A stretch of 64,000 bases of DNA from DASUTB01 sp036374835 (GTDB lineage: Bacteria > Actinomycetota > Actinomycetes > Jiangellales > Jiangellaceae), in assembly GCA_036374835.1 (NCBI GenBank), contig DASUTB010000052.1:4523-68522 (forward strand), read 5' to 3'. The notes beneath the pieces were generated by a model. The model was not told the DNA's origin and searched no databases. It saw nothing but the letters and a program-made list of their open reading frames with translations. A program made the position numbers and the translations under genes. Positions 34,554 through 43,526 of the stretch are shown piece after piece (within the stretch, counting starts at the first letter, position 1; the number at the start of each line of letters is the position of its first letter).

Positions 34554-35537
34554 TCAGCTCGCCCAGGCTAGCAGCGGCTCGGTGCGGTGCGGATCGCGCA
34601 GCTGCTGCAAAGACTGCTTCTCGAGCTGGCGGACGCGCTCCTTGGTGAGCCCGACGCGATCGGCGACCTCCTGCAGGGAGTGCTCGCGACCGTCGGTCAA
34701 CCCGTACCGCATGCTGATGATCAGTGCTTCGCGCGGGGGCAACGTGCCGACCAGCGAGTGCAGCTCCTCGCCAAGGGCCTGGAACTCGACGACGTCGGGC
34801 GCGCTTAGCACCGTGGTGTCCTCGATCAGGTCGCCGATGCGGGTTTCGCCGTCCTCGCCGATCGGAATGTCCAGGCTCACCACATCGCGGGACACCTCAC
34901 GCAGATACTCCACGCGTTCCGGTGTCATCTCGGCCTCGGCGGCCACCTCCTCGACTGTCGGTTCGCGGTCGAGCGACAGGTGCAGGCTCCGCTCGACCCG
35001 GCCGAGCTTGGACAGGTTCTCGATGACGTGGACCGGCAGCCGGATCGAGCGCGCCCGATCCGCGCGACCGCGTTCGATGGACTGGCGGATCCACCACATG
35101 GCGTACGTGGAGAACTTGAAGCCCTTGCGGTGGTCGAACTTCTCGACCGCGCGCATCAGGCCGAGGTTTCCGTCTTGCACGATGTCGAGGAACGACATCC
35201 CGACGTTGCGGTAGTACTTGCGGGCCGCGGAGACCACGAGCCGGAGGTTCGCCCGGATCATGTGGTCCTTGGCCTCCTGGCCGTCGCGTGCGATCGCCTC
35301 GAGCTCGTCACGGCCCGCCGGCAGCTCGGCATCCGGGTCGGTGCCGGCTTCCTCGAGCAGCCTGGCCGCGTAGACGCCGGCCTCGATCCGCTTGGCCAGC
35401 TCGACCTCCTGCTCGGCGTTCAGCAGGGGCGTCTCCGCGATCTGGTGTAGGTACTGTCCGACCAGGTCGTAGTCCCCTTCGAGCTCGACCGGCTCGGCTC
35501 GGCGGGCGCGTTTGGTGACGGTGTCGATTCCGTTCAC
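34554..35537 (-). CDS. RNA polymerase sigma factor, group 2 (sigma-70 family)
   Basis: A 327-residue sigma factor with region 1.2 (DLVGQYLHQIAETPLLNAEQEV), region 2 (ANLRLVVSAARKYYRNVGMS, FKFSTYAMWWIRQSIERG), region 3 and region 4 (LQEVADRVGLTKERVRQLE). It lacks the long region 1.1 of the primary sigma, so it is a non-essential group 2 type. GTG 35537 follows AAAGGAGATG. Its region 4 is of the housekeeping kind, so it is unlikely to be the factor that reads the GTTT-N15-GGGTAT promoters in this window. Confidence 0.9.
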   Translation of the reverse strand: MNGIDTVTKRARRAEPVELEGDYDLVGQYLHQIAETPLLNAEQEVELAKRIEAGVYAARLLEEAGTDPDAELPAGRDELEAIARDGQEAKDHMIRANLRLVVSAARKYYRNVGMSFLDIVQDGNLGLMRAVEKFDHRKGFKFSTYAMWWIRQSIERGRADRARSIRLPVHVIENLSKLGRVERSLHLSLDREPTVEEVAAEAEMTPERVEYLREVSRDVVSLDIPIGEDGETRIGDLIEDTTVLSAPDVVEFQALGEELHSLVGTLPPREALIISMRYGLTDGREHSLQEVADRVGLTKERVRQLEKQSLQQLRDPHRTEPLLAWAS

Positions 35538-35659
35538 GGCATCTCCTTTCGATGGCCGGGCTGGTGTCAACCACACGGCCACTCACTGTCATTCCGGTGC
35601 TTGGCGGTAGCTCGCGCAAGGGCGACTCGAGGCCCGGCGTCCCTGTCTGATGGGCGTTG

Positions 35660-36592
35660 TCACGACGCTTGCGCGACGGCTTCTTGCAGCTCGTCCTTCG
35701 ACATCTTGGACCGTCCGCTCACCCCGAGATCGCCCGCGCGCTCGTACAGTTCCTTCTTGCTCAGCTCCGCCAGCTCGTCCCGCCCGCTCCTGCGGTTACG
35801 GCCCGAGCGGCCGTCGCGCGCCCGCTCGATGCTCTCTTGCAGGGCGGACATAAGGTCGATCACGTTGTCCTCGGACTCCGGAGCGGCCTCGACGTCCGGT
35901 TCCTTCCCGCTGGCCTTCTGCTCGACGAGCGTGAGCATCTTCTCACGGTGCGTGTCGTGGTAGCGGGTCGGATCCCAGTCGGTCTTCAGCTCACGGATGA
36001 GGCGAAGCGCGGCCTCGAGCTCCTTTTCTGGCAGATCACGTTGGCCGGGCAGCCGCCCGACGGTGTCGCGTGGCTCGCGTACCTCGTCCGCGAAGTACAT
36101 CGTGTTCAGCACGAGCACATCGTTCAACGCCCTGATGGCGGCGAGATATTCCTTGTTGCGCATGACGAGTGTCGCGATGCCCGCAAGCCCGGCCTTGTCC
36201 ATGGCCTGGCGAAGCAGCGCGTAGGCGTGCTCGTCCTCCTCCTCGCGTGGAGCGAGGTAATAGGTCCGCTGGTAATAGATCGGGTCGATCTCGGCGAGCT
36301 CGACGAAGTCCTCGATAGCCAGCGACCGGGACGACTCCGGGGCGGCGCTGTCCAGCTCTTCCTGGGTGACCATGACATGTTCGCCGCCGGCCGTCTCGTA
36401 TCCCTTGACGATGTCGTCGTAGTCGACCTCGCGGTCGGTACCTTCGGCCACCCTCTTGTTGCGGACACGCTTGTGCGTGCCCTCCTCGAACTGATTGAAC
36501 GACAGCGATTGCTCCTCGGTCGCCGAGTACAGGCCCACGCGGACGTTGACCAGCCCGAAGCTGATCGCGCCTTGCCAGATGGGCCGTGGCAT
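35660..36592 (-). CDS. ku: Ku DNA end-binding protein with C-terminal Rho-N/SAP-like tail
   Basis: Binds double-strand DNA ends for non-homologous end joining. The 310-residue product begins MPRPIWQGAISFGLVNVRVG, and the core follows the bacterial Ku fold (YDDIVKGYE, IDPIYYQRTYYLAP). The extra C-terminus after about residue 260 is Arg-rich and ends in ELYERAGDLGVSGRSKMSKDEL, a short helical nucleic-acid-binding motif shared with two other proteins here. It overlaps the upstream acidic gene by one base and is the last gene of a stress-type operon. Confidence 0.93.
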   Translation of the reverse strand: MPRPIWQGAISFGLVNVRVGLYSATEEQSLSFNQFEEGTHKRVRNKRVAEGTDREVDYDDIVKGYETAGGEHVMVTQEELDSAAPESSRSLAIEDFVELAEIDPIYYQRTYYLAPREEEDEHAYALLRQAMDKAGLAGIATLVMRNKEYLAAIRALNDVLVLNTMYFADEVREPRDTVGRLPGQRDLPEKELEAALRLIRELKTDWDPTRYHDTHREKMLTLVEQKASGKEPDVEAAPESEDNVIDLMSALQESIERARDGRSGRNRRSGRDELAELSKKELYERAGDLGVSGRSKMSKDELQEAVAQAS

Positions 36593-37014
36593 CAGGGCTG
36601 CTCGCTGCCGCTTTCCGGCGCCTGGCCGCCGAGCCGCTCCTCCTCGGGCGGTGTGTCCTCGGCCGGGGGCGCGACGGCGTCCGCCTCGGTCGCCTCCTCG
36701 ACGTGGACACCCGTCGTTTCGTCCGGGCGGGTCTGGCGTTGAAGCTCGTCCGGCGGCGCGTCGGGACGTTCCGCGTCGAGCTTGTCCTCCAACGGTTCGC
36801 CGGCGACCTGCTCCAGCTCCGTCGTTCCGTACTCCATGCTGGCAACGGGCTCGTCCGTGGGGGCGACCGGGCGTTCCGGTTCGGGTGCGCTTCCGACCAT
36901 GGAGGTACGGTCGTCCGCCGGGATGCCCTGCTCCTCGAGGTCGGCACCGGGATCCCGGTTGCCGGGGTCGATGTCGACGTCCTCGGTGTCGCGGCGCCGC
37001 TTGTGCTCAGTCAT
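36592..37014 (-). CDS. Acidic disordered protein, DUF5709-like (140 aa)
   Basis: Rich in Glu, Asp and Pro with no hydrophobic core, so probably disordered. The segment GTTELEQVAGEPLEDKLDAE resembles the core of actinobacterial DUF5709 proteins; that link is tentative. It lies between a Rho-N-like protein and ku in one operon and shares a start/stop overlap with ku, so it may work with DNA repair or be a stress hydrophilin. Confidence 0.65.
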   Translation of the reverse strand: MTEHKRRRDTEDVDIDPGNRDPGADLEEQGIPADDRTSMVGSAPEPERPVAPTDEPVASMEYGTTELEQVAGEPLEDKLDAERPDAPPDELQRQTRPDETTGVHVEEATEADAVAPPAEDTPPEEERLGGQAPESGSEQP

Positions 37015-37029
37015 GGGAGACTCTCGGCC

Positions 37030-37356
37030 TTAGCGGCCGACCGCCTTTTCCAACTCCTTCTTGTTCATCTTCGAGCGGCCTTTGATGTTCTTGCGCTTGG
37101 CCTCTTCGTAGAGCTGGTCCTTGGTGCGGCCGCCCGGACCGGATCCGGACCGCTTGCCGCCGCGCCGGCCCGAAGAGATGTCCCGGGTCGACGTCTTGCT
37201 CTTCTGCTTGGCCTGGCCGGAGCGCGCGCGCTCCTTGTTGACCGTCCTGGCCGCGATCTCCTCGGCGGTGTCCTCGTCGCGACCCTGATCCATCTGACTG
37301 GACTTGATGTGTTCGTACTGGCGTTCGCGTTTCTTGCTCCACTGCTGTTGAGGCAT
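37030..37356 (-). CDS. Rho-N/SAP-motif small basic protein (108 aa)
   Basis: Starts MPQQQWSKKRERQYEHIK at ATG 37356 with AGGAGGTG upstream. A conserved AEEIAARTVNKERARSG segment lies in the middle. The C-terminus TKDQLYEEAKRKNIKGRSKM matches the tails of Ku and the HHE protein at 46305. Homologues are often annotated as plasmid stabilisation or Rho N-terminal proteins; no function is proven. First gene of the operon that contains ku. Confidence 0.8.
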   Translation of the reverse strand: MPQQQWSKKRERQYEHIKSSQMDQGRDEDTAEEIAARTVNKERARSGQAKQKSKTSTRDISSGRRGGKRSGSGPGGRTKDQLYEEAKRKNIKGRSKMNKKELEKAVGR

Positions 37357-37379
37357 CGTGGTCACCTCCTGATCTGGGG

Positions 37380-37404
37380 ATACCCGCAGGCCGTCGAGGC
37401 AAAC
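37380..37404 (-). promoter_or_regulatory. Stress-type promoter, GTTT-N15-GGGTAT, of the ku operon
   Basis: Perfect match on the minus strand: GTTT 37404-37401, spacer 15, GGGTAT 37385-37380, 24 bases before the first gene of the Rho-N / acidic protein / ku operon. Confidence 0.72.
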
Positions 37405-37412
37405 CGGCGGCG

Positions 37413-38045
37413 TCAGCCGCGCACGTCCTCGGCGACTTTGCGCGAGCGTGCGGCTCGCAGGCAGGCCGCGGTGAGATTCGGTAGCTCGTCGGTGCTGACG
37501 TAGGACGCCAGCCGCTCAGGGGTCTTCGGCAGTCCGACGCGTTCGGCGCCCTCGGCCGCACGATCGTCCACGTACGGCGCGAGCACCGGCCAAACCGCCT
37601 GCACCTCCCGGCAGAAGATGTCCGCACCCGCCGGCCCGATCCCCGGTACCTCCTGCAATAGCGAGGGGATCCGCGCCGGCTCCGTGGCCTGATCCCGGAG
37701 CCGGCGCAGATCGCCGCCCCAGCGGTCGAGCACAAGCTCGGCGCCGTTGCCGAGCATGGTGGCTGTGCGCTCGTCATACCGCCGGTAGTGGCCGCGGCCC
37801 AGCGCGTCGACACGCTGTTGCCACGTCGCATCCTTCATGGCCTGAGGCGTTCGGTAGCCCGCCTTGAACAGCTCGCTCGCCGCCGCCACCGCGATGTCCG
37901 AGCTGATCCGTGCGGACAGCAGCACGGACAGCACCAGTAGCTGGTAGAGGGGTGCGGGCGTGTCCTTGAGCTTGATGCCGGCCTGGTCGGCGAACGTCGT
38001 GCCGTGACGCTCGACCAGGGCACGGGCGACGTCGTGTTTGGTCAT
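37413..38045 (-). CDS. HhH-GPD base-excision DNA glycosylase (endonuclease III-like)
   Basis: A 210-residue helix-hairpin-helix protein. LLQEVPGIGPAGADIFCREV is the hairpin, and VDDRA holds the catalytic Asp. The endonuclease III lysine (GRKTA) is absent here (GPAGA), so it should be a monofunctional glycosylase, and no 4Fe-4S cluster cysteines follow. ATG 38045 overlaps the stop of the upstream PfpI gene (ATGA), so the two are coupled. Confidence 0.82.
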   Translation of the reverse strand: MTKHDVARALVERHGTTFADQAGIKLKDTPAPLYQLLVLSVLLSARISSDIAVAAASELFKAGYRTPQAMKDATWQQRVDALGRGHYRRYDERTATMLGNGAELVLDRWGGDLRRLRDQATEPARIPSLLQEVPGIGPAGADIFCREVQAVWPVLAPYVDDRAAEGAERVGLPKTPERLASYVSTDELPNLTAACLRAARSRKVAEDVRG

Positions 38046-38554
38046 CGCCGGTCGAGCTGGTTGAGCAGTGCGTCGCAGAACGCCGGGATGTCGCCAGGGT
38101 GGCGGGAGGTGATCAGATTCTCGTCCTCGACGACCTCCTTGTCGATCCACGTCGCGCCGGCGTTCTTCACATCGGTCTTCACCGAGGGGTACGACGTGAT
38201 CGTCCGGCCGCGCAGGATGTCGGCCTCGGCGAGCATCCAAGGCGCGTGGCAGATCGCCGCCACAGGCTTGCCGGCGGCGAACATCCGCTGGGTCAAAGTG
38301 ACGAGGTTCTCGTCGGTGCGGATCTTGTCCGGCGAATAGCCGCCCGGGATCACCAGGGCGTCGAACTCCTCGGCATCGGCCTCGGAGGAGGCCAACTCGA
38401 CGGTGGCCTTCGCGCCGTTCTTACCGGTGATCTCCTTGCCGGCGGTCAGCCCGACGATCACCGCATGGTGCCCGGCCTTGCGGACCTTGTCGTACGGGTC
38501 GGTGAACTCGGCATCTTCGAACATGTCGTCGACGATGAAAGCGATGCGCGCCAC
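38042..38554 (-). CDS. DJ-1/PfpI-family protein
   Basis: A 170-residue protein of the type 1 glutamine amidotransferase-like fold. The nucleophile elbow is AAICHAPWML (Cys-His), and DALVIPGGYSPD holds the acidic partner. Family members act as proteases, glyoxalases or deglycases and are often stress induced. GTG 38554 follows GGAGGAG. It is coupled to the HhH-GPD glycosylase downstream. Confidence 0.87.
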   Translation of the reverse strand: MARIAFIVDDMFEDAEFTDPYDKVRKAGHHAVIVGLTAGKEITGKNGAKATVELASSEADAEEFDALVIPGGYSPDKIRTDENLVTLTQRMFAAGKPVAAICHAPWMLAEADILRGRTITSYPSVKTDVKNAGATWIDKEVVEDENLITSRHPGDIPAFCDALLNQLDRR

Positions 38555-38642
38555 GGCTGCTCCTCCCTACCTCACGTACGTTCGTTGATTCCGTACCCGG
38601 CAATTCGTCGCTGACACGCGCCGCGCCGGAGTATCCGCGAGC

Positions 38643-40418
38643 TCACGCATAGATGGCGTCGATCTCCTTCGCGAAGTGCTCGGCGATCTTCGACCGCCGA
38701 AGTTTGAGAATGGGGGTCAGCTCTTGATCGGACTCGGTGAACTGCCGGTCGAGGATGGTGAAGGCGCGGATCGACTCGGCGCGGGATACGTGCTCGTTGG
38801 CGTGATCGACGGCGCGCTGGACCTCCCGTCGCACCAGCTCGTGATGGCGGATTCCCTCGGGATCGCCGTCGATGCCGTGCCGTTCGGCGAACGCGCGCAA
38901 CTCGTCGTCGTCCAAGGTCACCAGGGCGGCGACAAACGGCCGACGGTCGCCGACGACCATCGCCTGAGACACGATGTCGCTGCTCTCGACGCGCTGCTCG
39001 AGCGGCGCGGGCGCGACGTTCTTGCCGTTCGCGGTGACGATCAGGTCCTTCTTCCGGTCGTGGATCCGGAGGAAGCCGGCGTCGTCGAGCATGCCGAGGT
39101 CACCGGTGCGGAACCAGTCGTCGTCGAACTCGGAACGGTCGACCTGCTGGTCGCCGCCGCGGTGGTAGCCGCCGAAGACGTTGCCACCGCGGACCAGGAT
39201 TTCGCCGTCGCCGTCGATACGGATCTCCACGCCGGGCAGTGGTGTCCCGACCGTGCCGATCCGTTGCCTGCCCGGGGTGTTGACCGTGGCCGGCGCGGTG
39301 GTCTCGGTAAGACCGTAGCCTTCGAGGATCGGGATCCTGGCGGCCTGGTAGAACCGGGCCAGCTCGGTGGCCAGCGGCGCACCGCCGGACATGCCGTACT
39401 GCACGCGCCCGCCGAGCGCGTTCCTAACCTGCCGGTAGACCAGCAGATCGGCGGCGGCTCGTCGGGTCCGGAGCAACGGGCCGGGCCGGTCGGCGCCGGC
39501 CCAGTCCTGCCCCGCCGACACGGCCCAGTCGAACAGCGGGCGGCGCACACCGGAGGCACGAGCCCGGGTACTTTCGAAGACCTTCTCCAGCAGACGCGGA
39601 ACGGCGAGCAGGAACGTCGGGCTGAACGCGCGGATGTCGTGGGCAGGTTCGGAGGTGCGAACGAACCCGACACGGAGGCCGGCGTCCAGGCACACGAACT
39701 GGATCAGCCGCGCGAAGATGTGCGCCAGGGGCAGGAGTTGGAGCACGCTCCCTCCTTGCCCGATCGCCGCGTGAAGGTGTGCTTGGGTCTGCCGGACCGT
39801 CCAGACGAGGTTGCGGTGGGTGAGGACGCAGCCCTTGGGTCCGCCGGTGGTCCCCGACGTGTAGACGACGGTGGCGATATCGTCCTGCCTGAGGTTGCCG
39901 ATCCGCCGGCCGACCTCGGGAGTGAACTCGACGGCGCCGTCGTCGGTTAGCTCGGCGAGACCCGAGTCGTCAAAGACCAGCACCTCGCTCGCACCGGCGT
40001 CCTCGAGGCGGTCGGCGAGCTCCGCTGTGGCGGCGAACGCGAGTTTCGCTCCGGCGTCATCGAGAATCCGGCGGCATTGGCCGGCTGAGCTCGTGTCGTA
40101 CAGCGGGATCGTGATTCCGCCGGCGCTGAGGATGGCGAGGTCGGCGATCGTCCACTCGACCCTTGTCGGGCTCATCAGCGCAACGCGGTCTCCGGGGCCA
40201 ACCCCGCGTGCGACGAGCCCGGCCGCGACCGCAAGGACCCGTTCGTTGAGTTCAGCGCGGGTCACGTCACGCCAGCCCTTGTGCGCCGGCTCGGCGAGGA
40301 CGACTTCGTCGGGCGATCGATCGGCCAGGTACACGAAGCGTCCCGGCAGGTGCTCGCCGGTACCGATCGGCGCCTGCGTAGGCCCTCGCACCTGCGCGCG
40401 ACTCATAGCCCGTGTCAT
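38643..40418 (-). CDS. Long-chain acyl-CoA synthetase (AMP-dependent)
   Basis: A 591-residue adenylate-forming enzyme. P-loop-like motif VVYTSGTTGGPKGCVLTHRN; GYGLTETTAP; DDWFRTGDLGMLDD; and the C-terminal lysine region KNVAPAPLEQRV. The order matches FadD15-type synthetases that activate long-chain fatty acids with ATP and CoA. Two in-frame ATGs (40418 and 40406) make the start uncertain. It stands alone, with a 199-base gap to the divergent aquaporin gene. Confidence 0.9.
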   Translation of the reverse strand: MTRAMSRAQVRGPTQAPIGTGEHLPGRFVYLADRSPDEVVLAEPAHKGWRDVTRAELNERVLAVAAGLVARGVGPGDRVALMSPTRVEWTIADLAILSAGGITIPLYDTSSAGQCRRILDDAGAKLAFAATAELADRLEDAGASEVLVFDDSGLAELTDDGAVEFTPEVGRRIGNLRQDDIATVVYTSGTTGGPKGCVLTHRNLVWTVRQTQAHLHAAIGQGGSVLQLLPLAHIFARLIQFVCLDAGLRVGFVRTSEPAHDIRAFSPTFLLAVPRLLEKVFESTRARASGVRRPLFDWAVSAGQDWAGADRPGPLLRTRRAAADLLVYRQVRNALGGRVQYGMSGGAPLATELARFYQAARIPILEGYGLTETTAPATVNTPGRQRIGTVGTPLPGVEIRIDGDGEILVRGGNVFGGYHRGGDQQVDRSEFDDDWFRTGDLGMLDDAGFLRIHDRKKDLIVTANGKNVAPAPLEQRVESSDIVSQAMVVGDRRPFVAALVTLDDDELRAFAERHGIDGDPEGIRHHELVRREVQRAVDHANEHVSRAESIRAFTILDRQFTESDQELTPILKLRRSKIAEHFAKEIDAIYA

Positions 40419-40617
40419 AACCCGTGCGTACCCCGGTTCGGGGCGGCGAATCGCGTCGAGCCGAATGAAGACCTGAAGGCATGTTTAAAGGCCGTCGCGG
40501 TGGACATCGTCCTGGTAGCTGCAATTCGGTCGGGATTCGCGCGAGCATTCAGGCGGTCCGGCCGAGTTCCAGTAAGCGGCCCGAGATCGATCCGGCTAGG
40601 AAGAGGGGTGTCGATCG

Positions 40618-41355
40618 ATGGATATGGAGATGGGCCGCAGGCTCGCCGCCGAGGTGGTCGGATCCGCGTTGCTTACGTTGTTCGGTGCGGGAGCCGTGGT
40701 CGCATCCTTCCTTCTCGTCGGCGAGTTGAACTACGCCGGCATCGGGTTCGTGGGGCTGTCGTTCGCGGTGGCCATCGCGGTCGCGGTGTACGCCTTCGGG
40801 CCCGTATCGGGTGCGCACATCAACCCGACCGTGACACTCGCCCTCGCGATCGTGCGCCGGTTCCCGTGGCGGGACGTCGCGCCGTACCTGGCCGCCCAGC
40901 TGCTTGGAGGCGTCATCGCGGCCCTGCTGATCCTGGCGTATCTGGGTTCGCAGGCCAGTGACATGGGCGGTGTGGGCCTGACCGAACTGGCCGACGGCGT
41001 CAGCTGGTGGCAGGGCGTCGTCGCCGAGGCGCTCGGCGCCTACATCCTGATGACCGCGGTCATGACCATGGCGATCGATCCGCGCGGCAACGCCGCGTGG
41101 GCCGGCTGGGTGATCGGTCTGTCGGTCGCGGCGGCGGTCTTCGTGATCGGTCCGGTCACCGGAGCGTCGTTGAACCTCCAGCGCACGTTCGGTCCGTACC
41201 TGGCCAACACGTTGGCCGGCGGCGACACGCCATGGGAGCAGCTACCGCTGTACCTCGTCGGCCCGGTCATCGGTGCGGTGCTTGCGGCCCTCACCTATGA
41301 GTTCGTCGCTCGGCCGTCCCGTGCCGAGCAGTTGTCAGAAAGGAGTACGCAATGA
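40618..41355 (+). CDS. MIP-family channel (aquaporin-like) with altered NPA motifs
   Basis: A 245-residue, six-helix major intrinsic protein. The two half-helix motifs, normally Asn-Pro-Ala, read NPT in SGAHINPTVTLA and NLQ in TGASLNLQRTFGP; the filter arginine after the second motif is kept. This points to a pore with changed size or selectivity rather than a normal water channel. It is coupled to the downstream zinc dehydrogenase by an ATGA overlap, which hints that it moves that enzyme's substrate or product. Confidence 0.87.
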   Translation: MDMEMGRRLAAEVVGSALLTLFGAGAVVASFLLVGELNYAGIGFVGLSFAVAIAVAVYAFGPVSGAHINPTVTLALAIVRRFPWRDVAPYLAAQLLGGVIAALLILAYLGSQASDMGGVGLTELADGVSWWQGVVAEALGAYILMTAVMTMAIDPRGNAAWAGWVIGLSVAAAVFVIGPVTGASLNLQRTFGPYLANTLAGGDTPWEQLPLYLVGPVIGAVLAALTYEFVARPSRAEQLSERSTQ

Positions 41356-42491
41356 AGGCAGTCGTCTACAAGGAGCCGTACCACGTCGACGTCGAGCAAG
41401 TCGACGACCCGGTGATCGAGGATCCCACCGATGCGCTGGTGAGGATCACCTCGACCGCGATCTGCGGATCCGACCTGCACATGTACGAAGGACGCACCGG
41501 CGCCGAAGCCGGGATCGTGTTCGGGCACGAGAACATGGGAATCGTCGAGGAGGTCGGGTCCGGCGTGGCCAAGCTCAAGCGCGGCGACCGGGTCTCGATG
41601 CCGTTCAATGTCGCGTGCGGCTTCTGCAAGAACTGCGAGAACAACAAGACCGGCTTCTGCCTCACGGTGAACGAGGGTTTCGCCGGCGGGGCGTACGGCT
41701 ACGTCGCGATGGGCCCGTACCGCGGCGGGCAGGCGGAGTACCTCCGCGTGCCGTTTGCCGACTTCAACGCCCTGAAGCTGCCGCCGGGGGAGCAGCACGA
41801 GGCCGATTTCGCCATGCTGGCCGACATCTTCCCGACCGGTTACCACGGTGCCGCAATGGCCGACGTGCAGCCGGGAGAGACGGTCGCGGTCTACGGCGCC
41901 GGACCGGTCGGCCTGATGGCGGCCTACTCGTCGCTGATCCGAGGTGCGGCCAAGGTGTACGTCGTCGACCGGGTCCCCCACCGGCTGAGCCTCGCCGAGC
42001 AGATCGGCGCGATCCCGGTGAACTTCGACGAGGTCGATGCGGTCGAGTACATCGTCGACCAGACCGACGGCGGTACCGACAAGGGCATCGACGCGGTCGG
42101 CTACCAGGCCACCAAGAGCGGGGGAGACGAGGAACAGCCCGCGATCGTGCTCAACAGTCTGGTCTACACGGTGCGACCCACGGGCCGGCTCGGTGTGGTC
42201 GGTCTCTACCTGCCACAGGATCCCGGCGCTCCGAGCGACGAGGCGAAAGAGGGCCGGCTGCTGTTCGAGATCGGCAAGTTCTTCGAGAAGGGCCTGTCGA
42301 TGGGCACGGGTCAGTGCAACGTGAAGTCGTACAACCGCTACCTGCGCGACCTGATCATCGCGGAGCGCGCCAAGCCGAGCTTCGTCGTGTCGAAGGAGAC
42401 GTCGCTGGACGACGCACCCGAGGCCTACGAGCGCTTCGACAATCGCGAGGAAGGCTACTCGAAGGTCGTGCTGCATCCGCAGCCCGCGTAG
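41352..42491 (+). CDS. Zinc-dependent dehydrogenase (glutathione-independent formaldehyde dehydrogenase-like)
   Basis: A 379-residue medium-chain dehydrogenase. Catalytic zinc: ICGSDLH and GHENMG; structural zinc: CGFCKNCENNKTGFC; Rossmann: VYGAGPVGLMAA. FFEKGLSMGTGQCNVKSYNRY is the C-terminal motif shared with the paralogue at 26205. The layout fits formaldehyde dehydrogenase-like enzymes of the glutathione-independent type; the substrate is unproven. Coupled to the aquaporin-like gene. Confidence 0.88.
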   Translation: MKAVVYKEPYHVDVEQVDDPVIEDPTDALVRITSTAICGSDLHMYEGRTGAEAGIVFGHENMGIVEEVGSGVAKLKRGDRVSMPFNVACGFCKNCENNKTGFCLTVNEGFAGGAYGYVAMGPYRGGQAEYLRVPFADFNALKLPPGEQHEADFAMLADIFPTGYHGAAMADVQPGETVAVYGAGPVGLMAAYSSLIRGAAKVYVVDRVPHRLSLAEQIGAIPVNFDEVDAVEYIVDQTDGGTDKGIDAVGYQATKSGGDEEQPAIVLNSLVYTVRPTGRLGVVGLYLPQDPGAPSDEAKEGRLLFEIGKFFEKGLSMGTGQCNVKSYNRYLRDLIIAERAKPSFVVSKETSLDDAPEAYERFDNREEGYSKVVLHPQPA

Positions 42492-42505
42492 TCCCCGCCT
42501 CTGAA

Positions 42506-42587
42506 TGATCACGTTCGGTAGGAGTCACGTAGCTTCACCAGGCACGCGTGCCTGGCGAAGCTACGTGACTCCTACCGAACGTGATCA
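42506..42587. repeat. 82-base near-perfect palindrome between converging genes
   Basis: Each 41-base half is the reverse complement of the other apart from one pair (42537 A opposite 42556 C). The outer arms are 42506-42536 and 42557-42587; the inner 18 bases (42538-42555) are themselves a perfect palindrome, so there is no loop. It starts 14 bases after the zinc dehydrogenase stop and ends on the stop codon of the LigD polymerase gene. It could act as a two-way terminator, or as a cruciform or recombination site. Confidence 0.9.
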
Positions 42588-43526
42588 AACGTCGATCTCG
42601 TCGGCGGCGGGCAGTCGCTGTTGATGTTCCAGGAGCGGCTCGAACAGCGCGGCGCGCCGGTCCATCTGTTCGACGGTCTTGTCCGCGCTGAACCGTAGAC
42701 CGTCCGGGTCGGCCTTGCCGGCGGCGACGTCGTCGACCTCGGTCCATGACAGCGGCACCGCGACGGTCGGATGTTCGCGTGCGCGAAGTGAGAACGGCGC
42801 CACCGTGGTCTTGTGCGCGGTGTTCTGACTCCAGTCGATGAAAACCTTGCCGCGGCGCTTCTCCTTGCTCATGCGCGAGACGATGTCGTCGGGATACGAA
42901 TGCTCGGCTGCCCGGGCCACCGAGCGCGCGAACGGCTTGGTCTCGCCGTAGGTGATGTCCGTGTTCAACGGGACCGCGACGTGCAGTCCTTTCGAGCCGG
43001 ACGACTTGACCAGGACCTCGAGCCCGAGATTGTCGAACAGGTCGCGTAGTAGTGTGGCGACCTCGGCGCACTCGGCAAGACCGACACCCTCGCCCGGGTC
43101 CAGGTCGAATACGAGCATCGTGGGGCGCTCGAGGTCGTCGGCGAGCGCCAGCATCGTGTGCATCTCGAGGTCGGCGAGGTTGGCCGCCCACAGCAGGGTG
43201 GGAAGGTCGTCGATGACGCAGTACTCGATGTCACGTTTCTTCCGCTCGGTCCACACCGGGGCCGTCGACACCCAGTCCGGCCGCCATGGTGGGCAGCGTT
43301 TCTCGTAGAAACTCTTGCCGCCCACGCCGTCCGGGAACCGCTTCATGACCAGCGGGCGCCCGCGCAGGTGTGGGAGCAGCGCCGGTGCGATCGCCCGGTA
43401 GTACTCCAGGACGTCCCTTTTCGTTGTGCCGTCGGGGTAGAGGACCTTGTCGAGGTTCGACAGCTCCAGCTCCCGGCCGTCGATCTCCACCGTTCCTTCG
43501 GCAAGCTCCGCTTCTGCGCTGCTCAT
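42585..43526 (-). CDS. ligD: LigD polymerase (PrimPol) domain protein
   Basis: A 313-residue archaeo-eukaryotic primase-type polymerase for non-homologous end joining. ELSNLDKVLYPDGTTKRDVL starts the domain; VFDLDPGEGV holds the catalytic aspartates; SGSKGLHVAVPL holds the His motif. In mycobacteria this is one domain of a single LigD; here it is a separate gene coupled (ATGA) to the ligase gene, as in several other actinobacteria. ATG 43526 is preferred. Confidence 0.9.
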   Translation of the reverse strand: MSSAEAELAEGTVEIDGRELELSNLDKVLYPDGTTKRDVLEYYRAIAPALLPHLRGRPLVMKRFPDGVGGKSFYEKRCPPWRPDWVSTAPVWTERKKRDIEYCVIDDLPTLLWAANLADLEMHTMLALADDLERPTMLVFDLDPGEGVGLAECAEVATLLRDLFDNLGLEVLVKSSGSKGLHVAVPLNTDITYGETKPFARSVARAAEHSYPDDIVSRMSKEKRRGKVFIDWSQNTAHKTTVAPFSLRAREHPTVAVPLSWTEVDDVAAGKADPDGLRFSADKTVEQMDRRAALFEPLLEHQQRLPAADEIDV

